This document shows positions 44,801 to 57,293 of a DNA stretch of 64,000 nt, piece after piece. The first letter of the stretch is position 1. The number at the start of each line of letters is the position of its first letter. The stretch lies in contig PTFA01000366.1 of assembly GCA_003342895.1 (NCBI GenBank), positions 310,001-374,000 of the forward strand, given 5' to 3'. The position numbers and the translations under genes are program-made. Below the pieces are notes generated by a model. That model ran no database searches. It worked only from the letters and a program-made list of their open reading frames with translations, and had not been told where the DNA came from. The stretch is from Casuarius casuarius (Eukaryota; Chordata; Aves; Casuariiformes; Casuariidae).

Positions 44801-45044
44801 TAATTTTGTGGACTGCGATTTTAGGATCAAATCATTTTCTTCCTGAAGCTTTGGCAATACCATTATTTGTAAAATACCAACAATAGCATCAACAAGGAAA
44901 GGCAAGAACTACGGCATTACTTAGCAAGCGCTTTTTCCATTCAGTCATTACTAGCTATCAGTCCCCAGCTTTAGATGTTTGTGGCCAAATGTGATTCTTA
45001 CAGTTCCAAGCCTGAAACTGTCAATCTCAGCAGCTGGCTTTCTC

Positions 45045-45440
45045 ATCTCCCCCGGGCCAGCTTTTTTCCAGTGTGCTCCATGATTCATCTGCAGATGGTT
45101 CCCTGGATCAGCAGGCAGCTCCACCCACGGCCGAGAAAATCGGTGATCCCAATGCTCGCAGCAGGGCCAGGCCCATGCAGGAACGCAAACCCCAGTGCCG
45201 ACAGCATCCTCACGCTGATACACCTGCTCATGCGCTGCCGGCCCCACATTTCGAGAGACTTCTGGTTTATTTTGAAAATCTTATCAAAGGTTTATTAAGA
45301 GGGAGGAAGGAGAACGTCCTGCGGACATGTCAGGAAGTGACAAATCAGAATCAGTCCTGCCATGCCCTCAAGGAGTGGCTGAGGACTCCTGCAGCCAAAA
45401 TTTGCCATTTGCACAAGCACTGGCGTGAGACTTAGTATGA
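45045..45440. other. GC/CpG-richer intergenic stretch with overlapping open frames
   Basis: Roughly 13 CpG within 45045-45330, well above the flanks. Open frames of about 100-125 codons run on both strands, including a + strand frame at 45073-45435 whose second half reads like protein (P-H-F-E-R-L-L-V-Y-F-E-N). I recognise no domain and see no clear splice structure. It could be a promoter or enhancer, a relic exon, or chance. Confidence 0.3.
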
Positions 45441-45769
45441 AACCTCTGGTCCCCATGCAGTTTGACCATCTGCAGCGAAACCATTCTGCTGCGAATCTGC
45501 CTCCCTGGGACATGGGGATACTGAAGGAGTAGATCCGTGAGGCACCCCAGCATGTGTGTAACTTCCACTTTTGCCTTTCTGGGGAGCACAACATGTCCTG
45601 GCCAAGCAGCAGCAAGCATGCTGATGGTATTACCAAGTAACAGGCATTGTGGGATACAGCAGGGATCATTTCTTGATCTGCTCCATTTCCTGGAGAGGGA
45701 AAAGTAGGGCAGAATATGAGATTAGTCCTTTATCCTTCCTCTGTATACACAGTATTGCTTGCTAGCTCT

Positions 45770-45825
45770 TGCAGCCAATGGTAAAACTTCCATTGATTTC
45801 AGCGCCAGCAGAAGAATTTGGCTAG
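45770..45825. repeat. Ancient repeat copy with CCATTGA/TCAATGG core
   Basis: CAATGGTAAAACTTCCATTG followed by ATTTCAGCGCCAGCAGAAG and AATTTGGC. This resembles the sauropsid motif CAATGGCAAAACTCCCATTG ... GGGAGCAGGATTTGGCC. Confidence 0.55.
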
Positions 45826-46497
45826 TTCAGAGCACTTTTGAAAATCCCACCCTAACTGTCGACAGTGAAGTTTTCATAATGTCAGTGGTTATGCAAGATA
45901 AAGATTTATAACATCTAAGGTGATGTGAAGCTGGACAGTTTTAATCACATAACGGAGCTTTATGAATTGGTTCATATTCTTGCTGAAGTTATATAAGCGT
46001 GACCTGTACCTGACCTTCCTTGGCAGCTTCCTGACTTGTAATTAGAGACCTCCTGGCTACAAATTTATGCTGGGATTCAAAAAGTTTGGCAAATTTCAGA
46101 TACTCATTTTTGGCAAGCTGGAAATCCAAATAGCCTGACGCTGTCTCAGGAACGTCTTCCCTGGAGAGCCACACACTTTTGGTGGTAGATGAACAAGTAA
46201 AATTTTCCCTCTCCCTCTTCCTCCAACTCCTCCCGTATTGGTGGCACCTTTGTAAGGAAAAGCCCTTACATCCAGTGCCTAGATGAAATAAATGGTGATA
46301 GCAAGCTCTGAGGAAGCTCCCTACCTATGTGATTTGTCTTTTTCTTTAAAATCAAATACATGGTTTCATATGGTCAAAGTGCTGCAATCTGCCACCTACA
46401 CCAGTGTGAATTCTCACTGTGATGCTTCCAAGTAAAAACAATACGAGGACACTGAATCACACCCATCTCCATAATGCTTATGACACAGTGTTCATCA

Positions 46498-46580
46498 CCG
46501 CAGCAGAAGGAAAACAAGTGGGAAAAAATGACTTGCTCACAGGCCTAATACATCTTGCTGGGTCAAGCAGTGGTCACCTA
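46498..46580 (-). repeat. Possible MIR fragment, antisense
   Basis: GGGAAAAAATGACTTGCTCA with AGGC downstream resembles the reversed MIR block (AAGTGACTTGCTCAAGGTCA). Weak elsewhere. Confidence 0.4.
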
Positions 46581-47344
46581 AACACAGTGGTAGAAAGAGT
46601 AGGCTGTAACCAACGGCCTCAGTCAAGCAAAGTGACAGCCCCAGAACAGACTTAATCAAAGACCAGTCCTTGGACAATTAGAATTATATTGCCGGCTCAA
46701 CGGGAGACCAGGCAGACAAAGGGTGCTAGAGTCATTGAGATACTTTTCCCATAGTTTTACCTCACAAAGAACAAGCAAACGAGTGGCTTTGGGGTCATAC
46801 TGAGTTGCCCAGCAATGTCCAATCAAGTGTAGATTTGTCTAAAAACCATTTTCCTAATTCTGTGCAGAGGCACCGAACACATGCCCACAGTAACATAATG
46901 GAAATTTTTCTAGACCTACCACAGCCAGTGCATTATTTCAGAAACATGGAAAATGGGATAGTCTTTCTGCTGGTGAGCAATGAGGAACTCTTCCCCCCAT
47001 GAATAGGTCAGGATCAAGCTAGTAATTAATCCCTGTTGCATATTTTATATGAACGGCGGAGCCAATAGGTGAGAACGGTTAACAGTGTTTGCAATAGGGG
47101 TGTGTATGTTTTATCCCTTTCTGAGCACAAAAGATCATCAGTATTTGACATGGGGACTAGCACACAAACAACTGAAACAGGGACTGAATTCTAGGAATTA
47201 GAAACCCATTACCAAACTAATAGCATACATCTCCAAAAAATGCTCAGCCATGTTCTTTGCCCTCTCCCCACATTTTTCCACAATCTTGGGCAAATGCAAA
47301 GAAAAATAGGGTGTGCATCCATTTATTAATTATAATGGCAGCTT

Positions 47345-47392
47345 CGATTCAAGTCAATGGAACAATTCCCATTGACCTCACTTGGGAAATGA
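47345..47392. repeat. Ancient repeat copy with CCATTGA/TCAATGG core
   Basis: CAAGTCAATGG at 47350 and CCCATTGACCTCA at 47368 form an inverted pair around a short AT-rich spacer, as in the other copies. Confidence 0.55.
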
Positions 47393-49392
47393 CTACCATC
47401 CATAGGGAACTGTAGTTAAATACAAAACAAGTGCACAGGATACTTCAGCTATGTCAGCTCACTACAGGGGAAGTAGACAGACAGACTTCTCCCCAAAAGT
47501 CATCTCGTGGGAGAAAATGAAACCCTGTAATGTACTTTGTCCTGAATCACCACCAAAGGACTTTGCCTGGGTGGAGTGAGGGAACACAGTATGGTACTAG
47601 ACGATATATACTGATTAATATCAGTAGTATATCATTTAGTCAAAGTATAGGCCTAAAGACATTCCTACTAGAAGGCATTTTGGCATTTTTGAAGATCACA
47701 GAAGTCGGATCTTAAATCCTTGGTGAATGTGACTGCATGTGGCTGCATTTTGACTATATCTTGACAGAGGTTTAAATGGGATGACTATTTTGTACTTTTT
47801 CCCCAAACACTTTACAGCACTCCAGGCTGTCCCTGAAGAGTTGTGATGCTGCAGCCAGTACACAGAAAGCAAGGAGAAGTACAATGATTGCTGCTTTTAA
47901 CCTGGTTGTTAGCATCCTCAGGAACGCTAGATAACAAACGTGTCAGAACCTGTGTGGGGGAAGTTGCTTCCCAAAGAAACAGGCCATTTCACGGGCGCCT
48001 TCTCCCAGTACTGCACCAACTTCTTCCATAAAGGTGCTATACTAATGCAATTAGGCTAAATGTGTGCTAAAACAGTATTTGGAAAACTCTCTTGGATGAA
48101 ATGGGAGAGGTTGTTTGGTTGAGAACCTCTGTTGCTTTCTTCCATTCCTAAGTATGTGACTTTATGGGCTGTCGGCACTGACTCTCCTCCGGCTTTCTCT
48201 GACACAGCAGTGACAAAGTTGCTATAGGAGTCTTGGGGCACAGGCCATTACCGTTTGATGAATAATGAACAAAATTGTTACTACTGTAGACTTGGAAGCC
48301 GGCTGGACCACACAGCTTGCAGCATCACTCCGGGACAGTGCTCCTTCTGTGAACCCTGCTGGGTGGCCCACACCTTTGCACCTTCTCTGATTCAGTTTTG
48401 TTTATTCAAAAGAAAGAAGAGGTGGCAGGGAAGGGGAGTATCCTCTTATCAGCTCTCACACTGATGGCCCAAAATTTTCACAGTCCTGGCTAATGGAGAT
48501 GTTCTCTCCTCTCCTCCCTTCAGATCCTGTGAAAACAAGGCAATAGATTGCATGACTCCACACCTCTTAGATTCAGGCCATCTTTGTACTCCTCCCTTCT
48601 CTCATTGCAGCAGCAAATTGACAGACTGGGAATCAGAGGACAAGATAAGGCAAAGCATTGCACTCAGTTGCTTTGACGTCTGTGAATGCTGAGACACAAG
48701 TAGAGTCATTAGTTCTTGGCTGCATATAAAACTACAAGATGCATCTTTATGAACTGGAAAGACAAGATGTTAGAAACTCCAGGAGAGATAAACAAACTGC
48801 AAAAAGAAAGCAAACAGAATTCACCTGTGACCCTCTATGTGGGATTAAGAAATGACAGGAAGAAATAACTTTTCTCCACAAAAAAATCAAAACAGCAGAG
48901 GCTGTAACTGCTGAACTCCATGGTTCGTTAAGTGGAACAAGCAGGGGGTCACACGAGAGAGAGCTATGCAGGTGCAAAGAGCAAAGGGTGGGGTAAGGCA
49001 CAACAGGTTTGTTAAGTCTGATGTTTTGGCAGGGGTGTGTATCTATTCTTCAGGGGACACTGGTCTGGAAAGGCATGTATGCCAAAATATGATGCATACT
49101 CATATCACAGCCACAGATTACGCTGCCACAAGGGAAAAGACAGCACAGCATATTTTTCTGGGAGGAGAATGTAATCAGAAGAGCCAGAAAAGCAAAAGTC
49201 ATGAGGTGGGAACTCACTCAACATTGTTTATCATTTCCTTCAGTTCATTTCTCTCTGCACATCCTGTAAGGGAGACAAAACTAAATTATTTCTCAGCTAG
49301 CTGATGCTGCTTTAATCAGAGGATGGTTAAAGGTTTAGAGCTTTCATTTCATGCTTTTTTTCTGGACCAAAGTTTTCTTTCCAGCATGGCTT

Positions 49393-49418
49393 TGTGTGTG
49401 TGTGTGTGTGTGTGTGTG
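49393..49418. repeat. (TG)13 microsatellite
   Basis: Thirteen uninterrupted TG units. Confidence 0.97.
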
Positions 49419-49892
49419 CTTGCAGGCAACAAGCAATGTCTGCCAACTTGAGAAGGCTCAGGCCACATACAGCATCTGTGGGCTCTCAAGACATAACAGC
49501 CGTTGCTTTTCGGAGGAGGGAATTAGCTCATAAATATTTGTGAGACCGTTAGTAAATGGGATGCAGAGCTATTAGCAAGATGGTTCTGGTCAAAATATGG
49601 AAGATGGGTTCAGCGTGCCTGGACAAATCTAGTCTGGTAATTGCCCATTGAAACCATTCAGGAGCATAAGGAAAGCAGTTTGCTTTCCCCCCCCTCTGTT
49701 TTAGAAATAAAGCAAAGAGTTAACTGTGTACATTGGTGGAGGGCTGCAAAATCTAACACTGTTCAAAATGTGATCCTTGAGACTGCATTTCTCGATCTGT
49801 ATTTAAGCACCTAGCAGAGGTGCTTCATTTTTAGAGGGAATAATAATTCCTCCCCTTTCCTCCCTGCCTGTGTCTTTTAGGAAATCAAGTAC

Positions 49893-49938
49893 ATGCATGG
49901 GCTTAAATCTAAATAATGCATGAGCTTAAATCTAAATA
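49893..49938. repeat. 23-bp tandem duplication
   Basis: Two 23-base copies beginning ATGCATG and ending CTAAATA, differing at one base (G/A). They are followed by a partial third copy (CTTAAATAAT). Confidence 0.9.
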
Positions 49939-51029
49939 ATCTTAAATAATCTAAGTCACACAGAGTCCCAGGCTCACAGAGCCCCAGTTCCAACCCAGTC
50001 CTGTCTCCTGGCATTTCCCACAGGCCAGACGCCCCTGAAGACCCCTGGCCAGCCAGGGAGACGGGTTGCCAGCCCAGCTCTGGGCATGCGAGTGAAGAGC
50101 AGGGACTCCCCCACCCCCGACAGTGTGAATGAGGATGTCCAAAAGGGCACCAGCTTTCCTGACTCTCTACCCCATGTTTCATCTACAGCCGTCATGCTTC
50201 CCTTACGCTGATGCCTGAAAGATGGAGATGCTGTCTTGCTGGGTGTCTTTTACTGGGACAAGTGCTGGTCCTGTTTTCCTTTTGGGTAGGGTAGTCCAGG
50301 GCTGTAACACTAAGGATTTTATGTCTGCAACCAAGGGTTTGTTTCTAATCTCTCTTGGAGCTCTCTGTGGCTGGGTCACATCTGCAGGCATTAAATCAAG
50401 TCTCTGAAGGCCACACTGGCCTTCACAGAACCAGAAATTTGTTGCTAGGAGCTGGACGCAAGCCTTGTCTGAGGGAGCCAACTTCTATGCTTGGAGGACA
50501 GACCCCTGGAAAAAGTAATGCCTGCCCCAAAATTTAAGTGGGTTTTCTTTAAAGTGGTTACAAAACTTTTTTAATAGAAGTTTAGTGTTAAAAATTAAAA
50601 AGGTTTTTTTTTTTAACAAAAAAGTGTTTAAAGATGCCAAAAGACCTGCACCAAACTCTGCTGTAGAACAGACTGGAGATTATGGGCTGGACAGGTCTGC
50701 CAGTAGGACAACAACGGATTGAGTGGGACTTGCACCTACAGTCGCAAGTCCATGGCTTTCTCAGAGGTGGAAAAGCCTGAGGCTTATTGATAATGCATGA
50801 AGCTAAGGATCACTGCCATATTTCCAGATGGTTCTCTGCTCTGGATTCTTCCTTAGCCTGTTTTTTGACCCAAAACGCAGCATTAAGCTAGGCCTTGTTG
50901 TGACGGACCTATTTTAAGACACTTTCCCCTACATAACACTCCAGCTATATCTCTGGAATACATAAGGGTCTGTCCACAGATTTAATTGCAAGATGAGGGT
51001 CATGAAGGCAAGATTTTTTGGAGAGAGGT

Positions 51030-51120
51030 TGCCTCTTATTCTGTGTTTGCATAGCACTTAGCTTAATGGAGCTCTGATCCCAGTTAAGGCCCCTAGGCAT
51101 GGGAGTAATGCAACAACAAT
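51030..51120 (+). repeat. Tail of MIR-like amniote SINE
   Basis: CTCTTATTCTGTGTTTGCAT, then AGCACTTAGCTTAATGGAGC, CTGATCCCAGTTAAGGCCCC and TAGGCATGGGAGTAATGCAA. These match in order the sauropsid tail TGTGTTTGTACAGCACCTAG ... AATGGGGTCC ... GGCCCCTAGG ... GTAATACAA. This is the clearest copy of that tail here. Confidence 0.72.
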
Positions 51121-52101
51121 GCTGGAGTAGCAATCTCTTAGTGACTATTATCCATTAGGCACTCACTGCGAACAGTAACAACACATCATGGATCTTGTTC
51201 AAGAAATGCTTCACTTGGTATGTTTACTGCATATTTTTGGGTCCATCTAGAAATACTCCTAAGTCCTGCTCTTTTTGCAGGTTGTTCCATCTGGCAGTGG
51301 CAGCTATGTTCAAAAAATAGGAACAGGCGCAGTTTTGTTAAGTTTCCTTGTGGCTGTTGTAAGTGACAGAAACTCAAAATGTTGGGAGAGCTTTTATGGG
51401 GTGCTAGGAACAAAGACACCCTGTGAGTGAATGGTGGAAATCATGAGTCCTGCTTAGTTTAATAGACTGTACTCCTCTAAATTGCCTGGGAAGCCAACTG
51501 CAAAAGCGTGCCCCCTTGATTGCTTCATAATGCTCAGATCAGGAGCATGCTTAGGCAGCTCCCCCCAGCAAAGCATAACGAGTCTCTAAGGAATACATGA
51601 AGCTAAAATGATCTTGTATAAATAATTTATCTCTTAGCAGAATGGGTACAGGACATCCTGGGTGCCATTTCGCTAAAGCCAGATGAGTTATACCTGGCCG
51701 CAAGCTGGCAAGGAAGAGTGGTCCAGTTGCTTGGGAACCCATCTCAGGCATCGCTGCAGCCAGTCTGGGTGGTTTGGGGAGTGTTGCCATGCTTCTTCCC
51801 CCAGGGCAAGCAACGCATGCGCTCATCATGGTGGTGATGCTGTGAGAGACCAAGGAGCTCTCTGATGCCACAAGAATGGAGACTGCAGATACAGGAGATT
51901 TTCCCCCAAACACCACTGAAGTACCCAGTCCTGCCCATGCTGACTACCCTTGTGGTGACGCACAAAAAACCTGCCATGTGTAGCTCTGTCTGTCCTACCG
52001 GACGCTGCAGAAATGAGCATCTGCAGGGCTGAGTCGTAACACAGCTGGAGTGAGAGCATGCCATTATCTATCGTTATCTTCACATTAATGCCTTAACCCT
52101 C

Positions 52102-52160
52102 GGCATGGGCCTGGATGGCATCCCAACCCCTTGCTTCACTGCTGAAATCTTCCAAAAGCT
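52102..52160 (+). repeat. Possible non-LTR reverse-transcriptase relic
   Basis: One frame reads G-M-G-L-D-G-I-P, a six-residue gap, then A-E-I-F-Q-K, resembling the LINE RT motif G-x-x-G-x-D-G-I-P-A-E-x-F-K with an insertion. Too short to be sure. Confidence 0.28.
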
Positions 52161-55100
52161 GCTTGTGTGCTCTACTCACTGTGATCTGGTGGTAAGTAGT
52201 AGAAACTTCACTGATGGCACTTACAACCCACTACTAACTGGCATGTTTGTAAGGGACATCTGCTGTTAATGACTGAATGCTGACTAATGACTGTTCTTTG
52301 GGAGGTCAGGAGTCTCCAGGAGGAAAATGAAGGACGCTGAATAATGAGACAGAGGCTCTGGCATGTTCTTTTCAGAATTCTCAATTTTCTTTATACTATA
52401 AAATATGAATGACAGGAGAATAATGAAATAAAATATTTGATAACTGATTTCTGAGACAAATTTAAAGTGGAAAACATAAGGGAAAATAATTATCAAATTA
52501 TAATAAAAAAACCTGAAAATATTTTACAAGAATCTATGCCACAACATGCAAGGACTTACTGGAGTGTTACTCTGTCTTTGCTGGGGGCAGAGAAACTCTC
52601 CATTGCTGCAGTCAGTTGCCTGTGTTACCTGTGCCAGAATTCCTCCGCTGAGTCCTCTCTGACCCACGGTGCAGCACTAGGACTATTAACCTATTAACAA
52701 TATTATGCCCTTGGACTCTGCAAATTCTTCCCTGCTCGGTCTCTGAGAGAGGAATGCCTAATACAATGCAAATTTAAAACCTTCACAGGATAGAGCAAGT
52801 GTCGGGAACTGTGAAGTGTATTCTGTTGAAGGCTGTATTTTGTACCATGTTAGTTTTGTCAAAGGAGTTAAGAAGGGCTGAAGAGAGGTAACACTCCCTA
52901 GGGGACTCCTATTTTCTCAGGCCTTACTCCTACTTGCACACAAGTAATTTGCGCTAATTTCCCAAAACAGAACAAAAACCAGAACATAATTAGTCTTCAG
53001 CCAGTGCTTTTCCCCCAGTTAAATGCTATCTACAGAGTACAGAGACATGGTAAGATTTGCTTAAGAAATATGATCTGCTTAGGTCTGACCTGTGTTTCTG
53101 AAAAAAGTATCCATTACAGGTCATCATCTGTGTGTCCTTAATGTATACAGGGCCACGTTTTGTCAACTGGCATGAGCCATTAAGCCTCCTCTCACTTCAG
53201 GAAGCTGTTACCCACCCTCTCACGCCCGATCGACCCTTTCATTTATGTGTACCTGTGTCAAGTTCTTCCCAAATCCTTTTATTATTGAAGATGCCATGGG
53301 ATTTCACGGCTCAGCTCCTGCTACAGGGGGGAGATAAATATCCTTACCTGAAAATAAAAACAAGGTCTTCATATATTATTTAGTGAAAAAAAAAAAGTTA
53401 CTAAATCCCCTCCTTGCTTCCCTTTCTACTCTTTTCAGGACTGGAATTAATTAAAATAAGCCAATAAACACTGAAAAAGTACTACAATAGAGCCTGTGTT
53501 CTACAGAAATAACATGAAAACAAAATCTCATTAGCTCCATTATTAATGAGAGCGAGATTCCGTCTGAAGTTGCATAGGAAATTTAATATCTAACCTGCAA
53601 CTGTAGTTACTATGGCTATATAAGGAAGTTAGGCATAATGATGATAATGCTCCTGCTACAGTGACTTGTTAGATGTCCAGCTGTGGTCAAATTAGGCATG
53701 TAAATGTTCATGCAACTTACTAGTACCTCCCCCGGCCTCATGCATAAGGCATGGGCGCTCCTACAGGCGCACCTACAGAAAAGGAGGCCTTTCGGTGCTC
53801 ACCCTGCAGGTCCCACGTGTGGGCCAAGTGGGAGCCGTGATGTAAGAGGAGTCTCACAGCCTTTGAGACATGACAGGCCTCAAACAATGGGGACAATGTC
53901 TTTTGTGCAGAGGAAGTACATCTCCCGAAGGGGAACACATTTATGTTTCACACCACAGAAGATGGAAGCTGTTACAAAGCTCTGGCCGCTCATTTGCTGA
54001 TCTTTCCAGCCCTGGAAGCCCACAGTTCAGTTCCCCAGCTGCTGGCTGAGATGCTTGTGAACAAACAATTAAATAATATTGTTGGGGGGGGGGAATTTTG
54101 CAGTTGTTCTGCAAAACATTGTGGTCAGCCGAAAACAAAATAAAGCCCGATCCCTGGCAGGAGATGTTCAGGACACTGGAGGACTGAGCCCTGGCTGAGC
54201 CAAAACAAATCCCAGGGAACAGCAGTAAGTCAGCAATCGCTATACCAAAAGCCTGTTTCTCTCAGTTTATCCCCTTCTATAGTGTTACTGCTTTGGTGTC
54301 CCGCTTCTGAAGAAAGCATTACATTTTCTCAGAGATCAAAGGTCAAAAAAGATGCTTCAGAATTAATAGGCACCTCTTCACCTCTCGTAGTGTTCAGGAC
54401 CACACACAATCTCCTTTATTACAAGTGATGGGCTTGCCTCCAAAGAAAGGAGAAGAAAGTTTCAACAGTGATGTTAACTGCAAATTTAAAAACTTTGCTG
54501 CTATTTGTTAAGAAAATAGTAATAAATGTTCTATCTGTAACATCCAGAGCAAGGTTACTCCCAGCCAGTGCTTTAGGAGAACCCTCTTTGCTGCTCAGTA
54601 ACAGCCACCAGCAATGCAAGGACGAAGATAACGCAGCCACAAGCAAGTCTGCACAGATGTGAAATGGGGTCAGGGAGAGTCTTGTATTTAACTCACCAGA
54701 CTACCGTAGAGAAGAGAGTAGGAGAGGTGTAGGAGAGCACAATGAACACAGTTTAAAGTGGTAGGTTGGGGTTTTCAATGCAGTTTACAGGACCTGGGCA
54801 CCTAGTTCACTGCAAATAGCAAGCGGTTTTGAGTGAGCAAGGATTAGGTGAGGCAGAGCTTGAAATGGGGAAGCTGGCTTGCTCCTTTCTTCTGGAAAAG
54901 GGGAAAGCCTCCCTTTTCTGTTCCTGGAGCAGTTAACCAATGCCCCTGCTTTACTGCCTCTCCCAGAGAAAGCTCCTTATCTCGTTTCAAACACAATCCT
55001 GCCAGTCAATTCGATTTCAGTTTATGAGTTCAACAAATCCTGGTGTTTTTCTTAAAATCTCCATCCCAGGAATCCCCAGGATAGGTGAGAATCCCAGCAT

Positions 55101-56097
55101 TCATCCAAGGCTGGAAATGAGTGCTGAGCCTTCCTGTAGCTGAAAGAAAACTTAAATTTTGAAATTGAAAGTTATTATTGGAAAACCTGGAAGAGTCACG
55201 ACCAGCAGGCAAAAGTACCCTGAAGGTGTTGTTTTACCTGTTCATGGTTTTTAAGCTAATGTTATAACTTGTGTATGTTTAGGTCTGGAAGTAATGCTAA
55301 GCTTTGATTCCAAGGAAGTGCATTCAATTTTGGGTCCTCCGGAAGTATCTTATTTAACAAAAATGCTCTTTGTCGCTCAGATGCCATGATCCCACATCAT
55401 AGCCTCTAACACCAGGCATGTAACTGCTGATGGGGGTTCACACCTCAGATTTTTGATATCTCCATGCATTCCTTCACTTGGTTCCCAAACATCTTGAGGT
55501 ATGCATATACGCAACTGATTATTGCACATAAACAGTCATGTCAAAGCAATCATCAATATGAAATAACAAAATGCTGAAGGAATTGCCCAGGATGCAAAAA
55601 AATCATGACATAACCACAGTGGAGCTGAACAGGAAAAGTACTTGAATATGCATTTATTTTCTTGTTAGAAGATTAAGCGAATCACAAATGATAACAACGA
55701 GTTCACTTTAAACTTTAATATATTAAATGATTTTACAATATGTAACAAGTACGAGGTCACATGCTCAAAACCAACTTAAGTTGCTGGGTTTATATTGAAC
55801 ACTTGTGTGTTAAAATGAAACAAAATGTGAAAAGCAGGAAGTATGAAAGAATCTGGTGGGGCTACCACAGAAAACCTTGAAGAGTTGAAACTTTGTTCTT
55901 TCCTGAAATTTATAGAAATGACTGTGCTTGAACCTGAGCATGTGGGGGAAAAGTCTGGAAAATTAAGTAAAAAATAAAAGAAAATGAATAATTTTAATAC
56001 TCAAAGCAGTATGGACTGCAGGAGCTGAAAGTATAGGTGAAGTGTCTAGGGGTCTATATTCCTGCAAGAATGTTTGGTCCAGACTTGACTTTAAAGT

Positions 56098-56142
56098 TAT
56101 TGGACTAAATCCTGCTGCCACTGAAATCGACAAGTCTCTTAT
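56098..56142. repeat. Ancient repeat fragment (CCTGCT...CACTGAAATC)
   Basis: GGACTAAATCCTGCTGCCAC followed by TGAAATCGAC matches the other half of the CCATTGA-core repeat (AAATCCTGCTCCCATTGAAG). Confidence 0.45.
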
Positions 56143-57293
56143 CTTCTCCAGGTGTGAATATGTACAGGCAGGAGCACTGAAATGGGCAAAACATTCCTTC
56201 CTGGTGAAAATGGAAAATAGCTGAAAATCTTTGCACACATGGAAACTAATATCCTCCTTTTCCCCTCTCTGTCTCTTGACTAGGGCCAAAATAACACAAT
56301 GATCCAATGAACAAACAGATCCCTGTTCCCTCTTTGAGTGGCAAGAAACACAAACATCCATTGTCCAGAAGGTCTGACTTAAATGATAGAGGAGTCAGCA
56401 AAGACAGCCAGGGACAGTTTTTGAAGACTGTGTTACAAAATAATAAGATGAATGCTTTAAGCAGCTTGGGAAACTTCACAATTGGCAAACACCACACAGG
56501 AACTTACCACGTGTTTTCCAAGAAAAAAAAAATGTATCTCTCACCAAAAAAGCCAACAGCTTTATAGCTGTCTGGCTCTGTTGCACTGAATCTGCATGGG
56601 AATCTTCCCTACCCATTGTTCTGAAGTGTAACTTTGTTTTACATTACTCCTTCTCATGCAAAAATGCAGATTTAAATGAGAGAGGAAAAGTGAAATCCAG
56701 AGATAAAAATAAGGAGTGGAAAGATACGGAAAATTAATGAAGCAGAAAGATACTGAAAGGCCAAATGGCAGGACTGTGTTATTCCACTGGGCCTTGGAAC
56801 ATTGCAAATGGCCCAGACTCTCTGTTATTTTATTACAAGCAGATCACATGCAGGGGCTGGAACAGCCGTCCTCAGCCGTCTTGTGCTTCATACACTTTGG
56901 CCTTGTCCGTACAAAGTTTTTTTTCCCCTTCAAGTTTCCTCCTGTTGTTTTTACCGGTACAGTTCAATTTCTGATAAGAAAACAAAACAGGCTAGCATAT
57001 GACATTTAACCACTATGTCATCTAGGTCTCCACTCAAGAGATTTAGAAAGTGGCTAGCTTGCCAAATCCCACTTTTGACAAGACATACAGTCACCTCATG
57101 CTCCATCATCTTCATCGTAGTTTTGATCCATCTGGACGGGGGAGATGTAGGAGGAGCAGCACAGGTGGGGAAAGAGGTGAGGGGAAAGAAGGCAGTACCG
57201 TTTCCAAGATCATCTCTATTGTCCTGAGAAGCTTCACCGAGAAAAATCCAACCAGAAGAAAACAAAAAAAGCCCACAAACCCCAACATGGAAA

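Larger units (their letters stand above)
35374..45044. other. Intergenic sequence downstream of MUSK
   Basis: I see no exon with splice signals and conserved protein, no tRNA-like fold and no long open frame. It contains a CCATTGA-core repeat copy (39261-39325), a MIR-like element (37912-38095), a TAAT tandem (41824-41840) and one further repeat hint at 44392-44417. It may include unannotated MUSK 3' UTR at its start. Confidence 0.6.
45441..57293. other. Intergenic sequence, middle part
   Basis: No gene is recognised. It contains repeat fossils (45770-45825, 46498-46580, 47345-47392, 51030-51120, 56098-56142), a TG microsatellite (49393-49418), a 23-bp tandem duplication (49893-49938), a possible reverse-transcriptase relic at 52102-52160 and a G run near 54083-54091. 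Minus-strand frames around 51551-52083 show no known domain. Confidence 0.55.
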
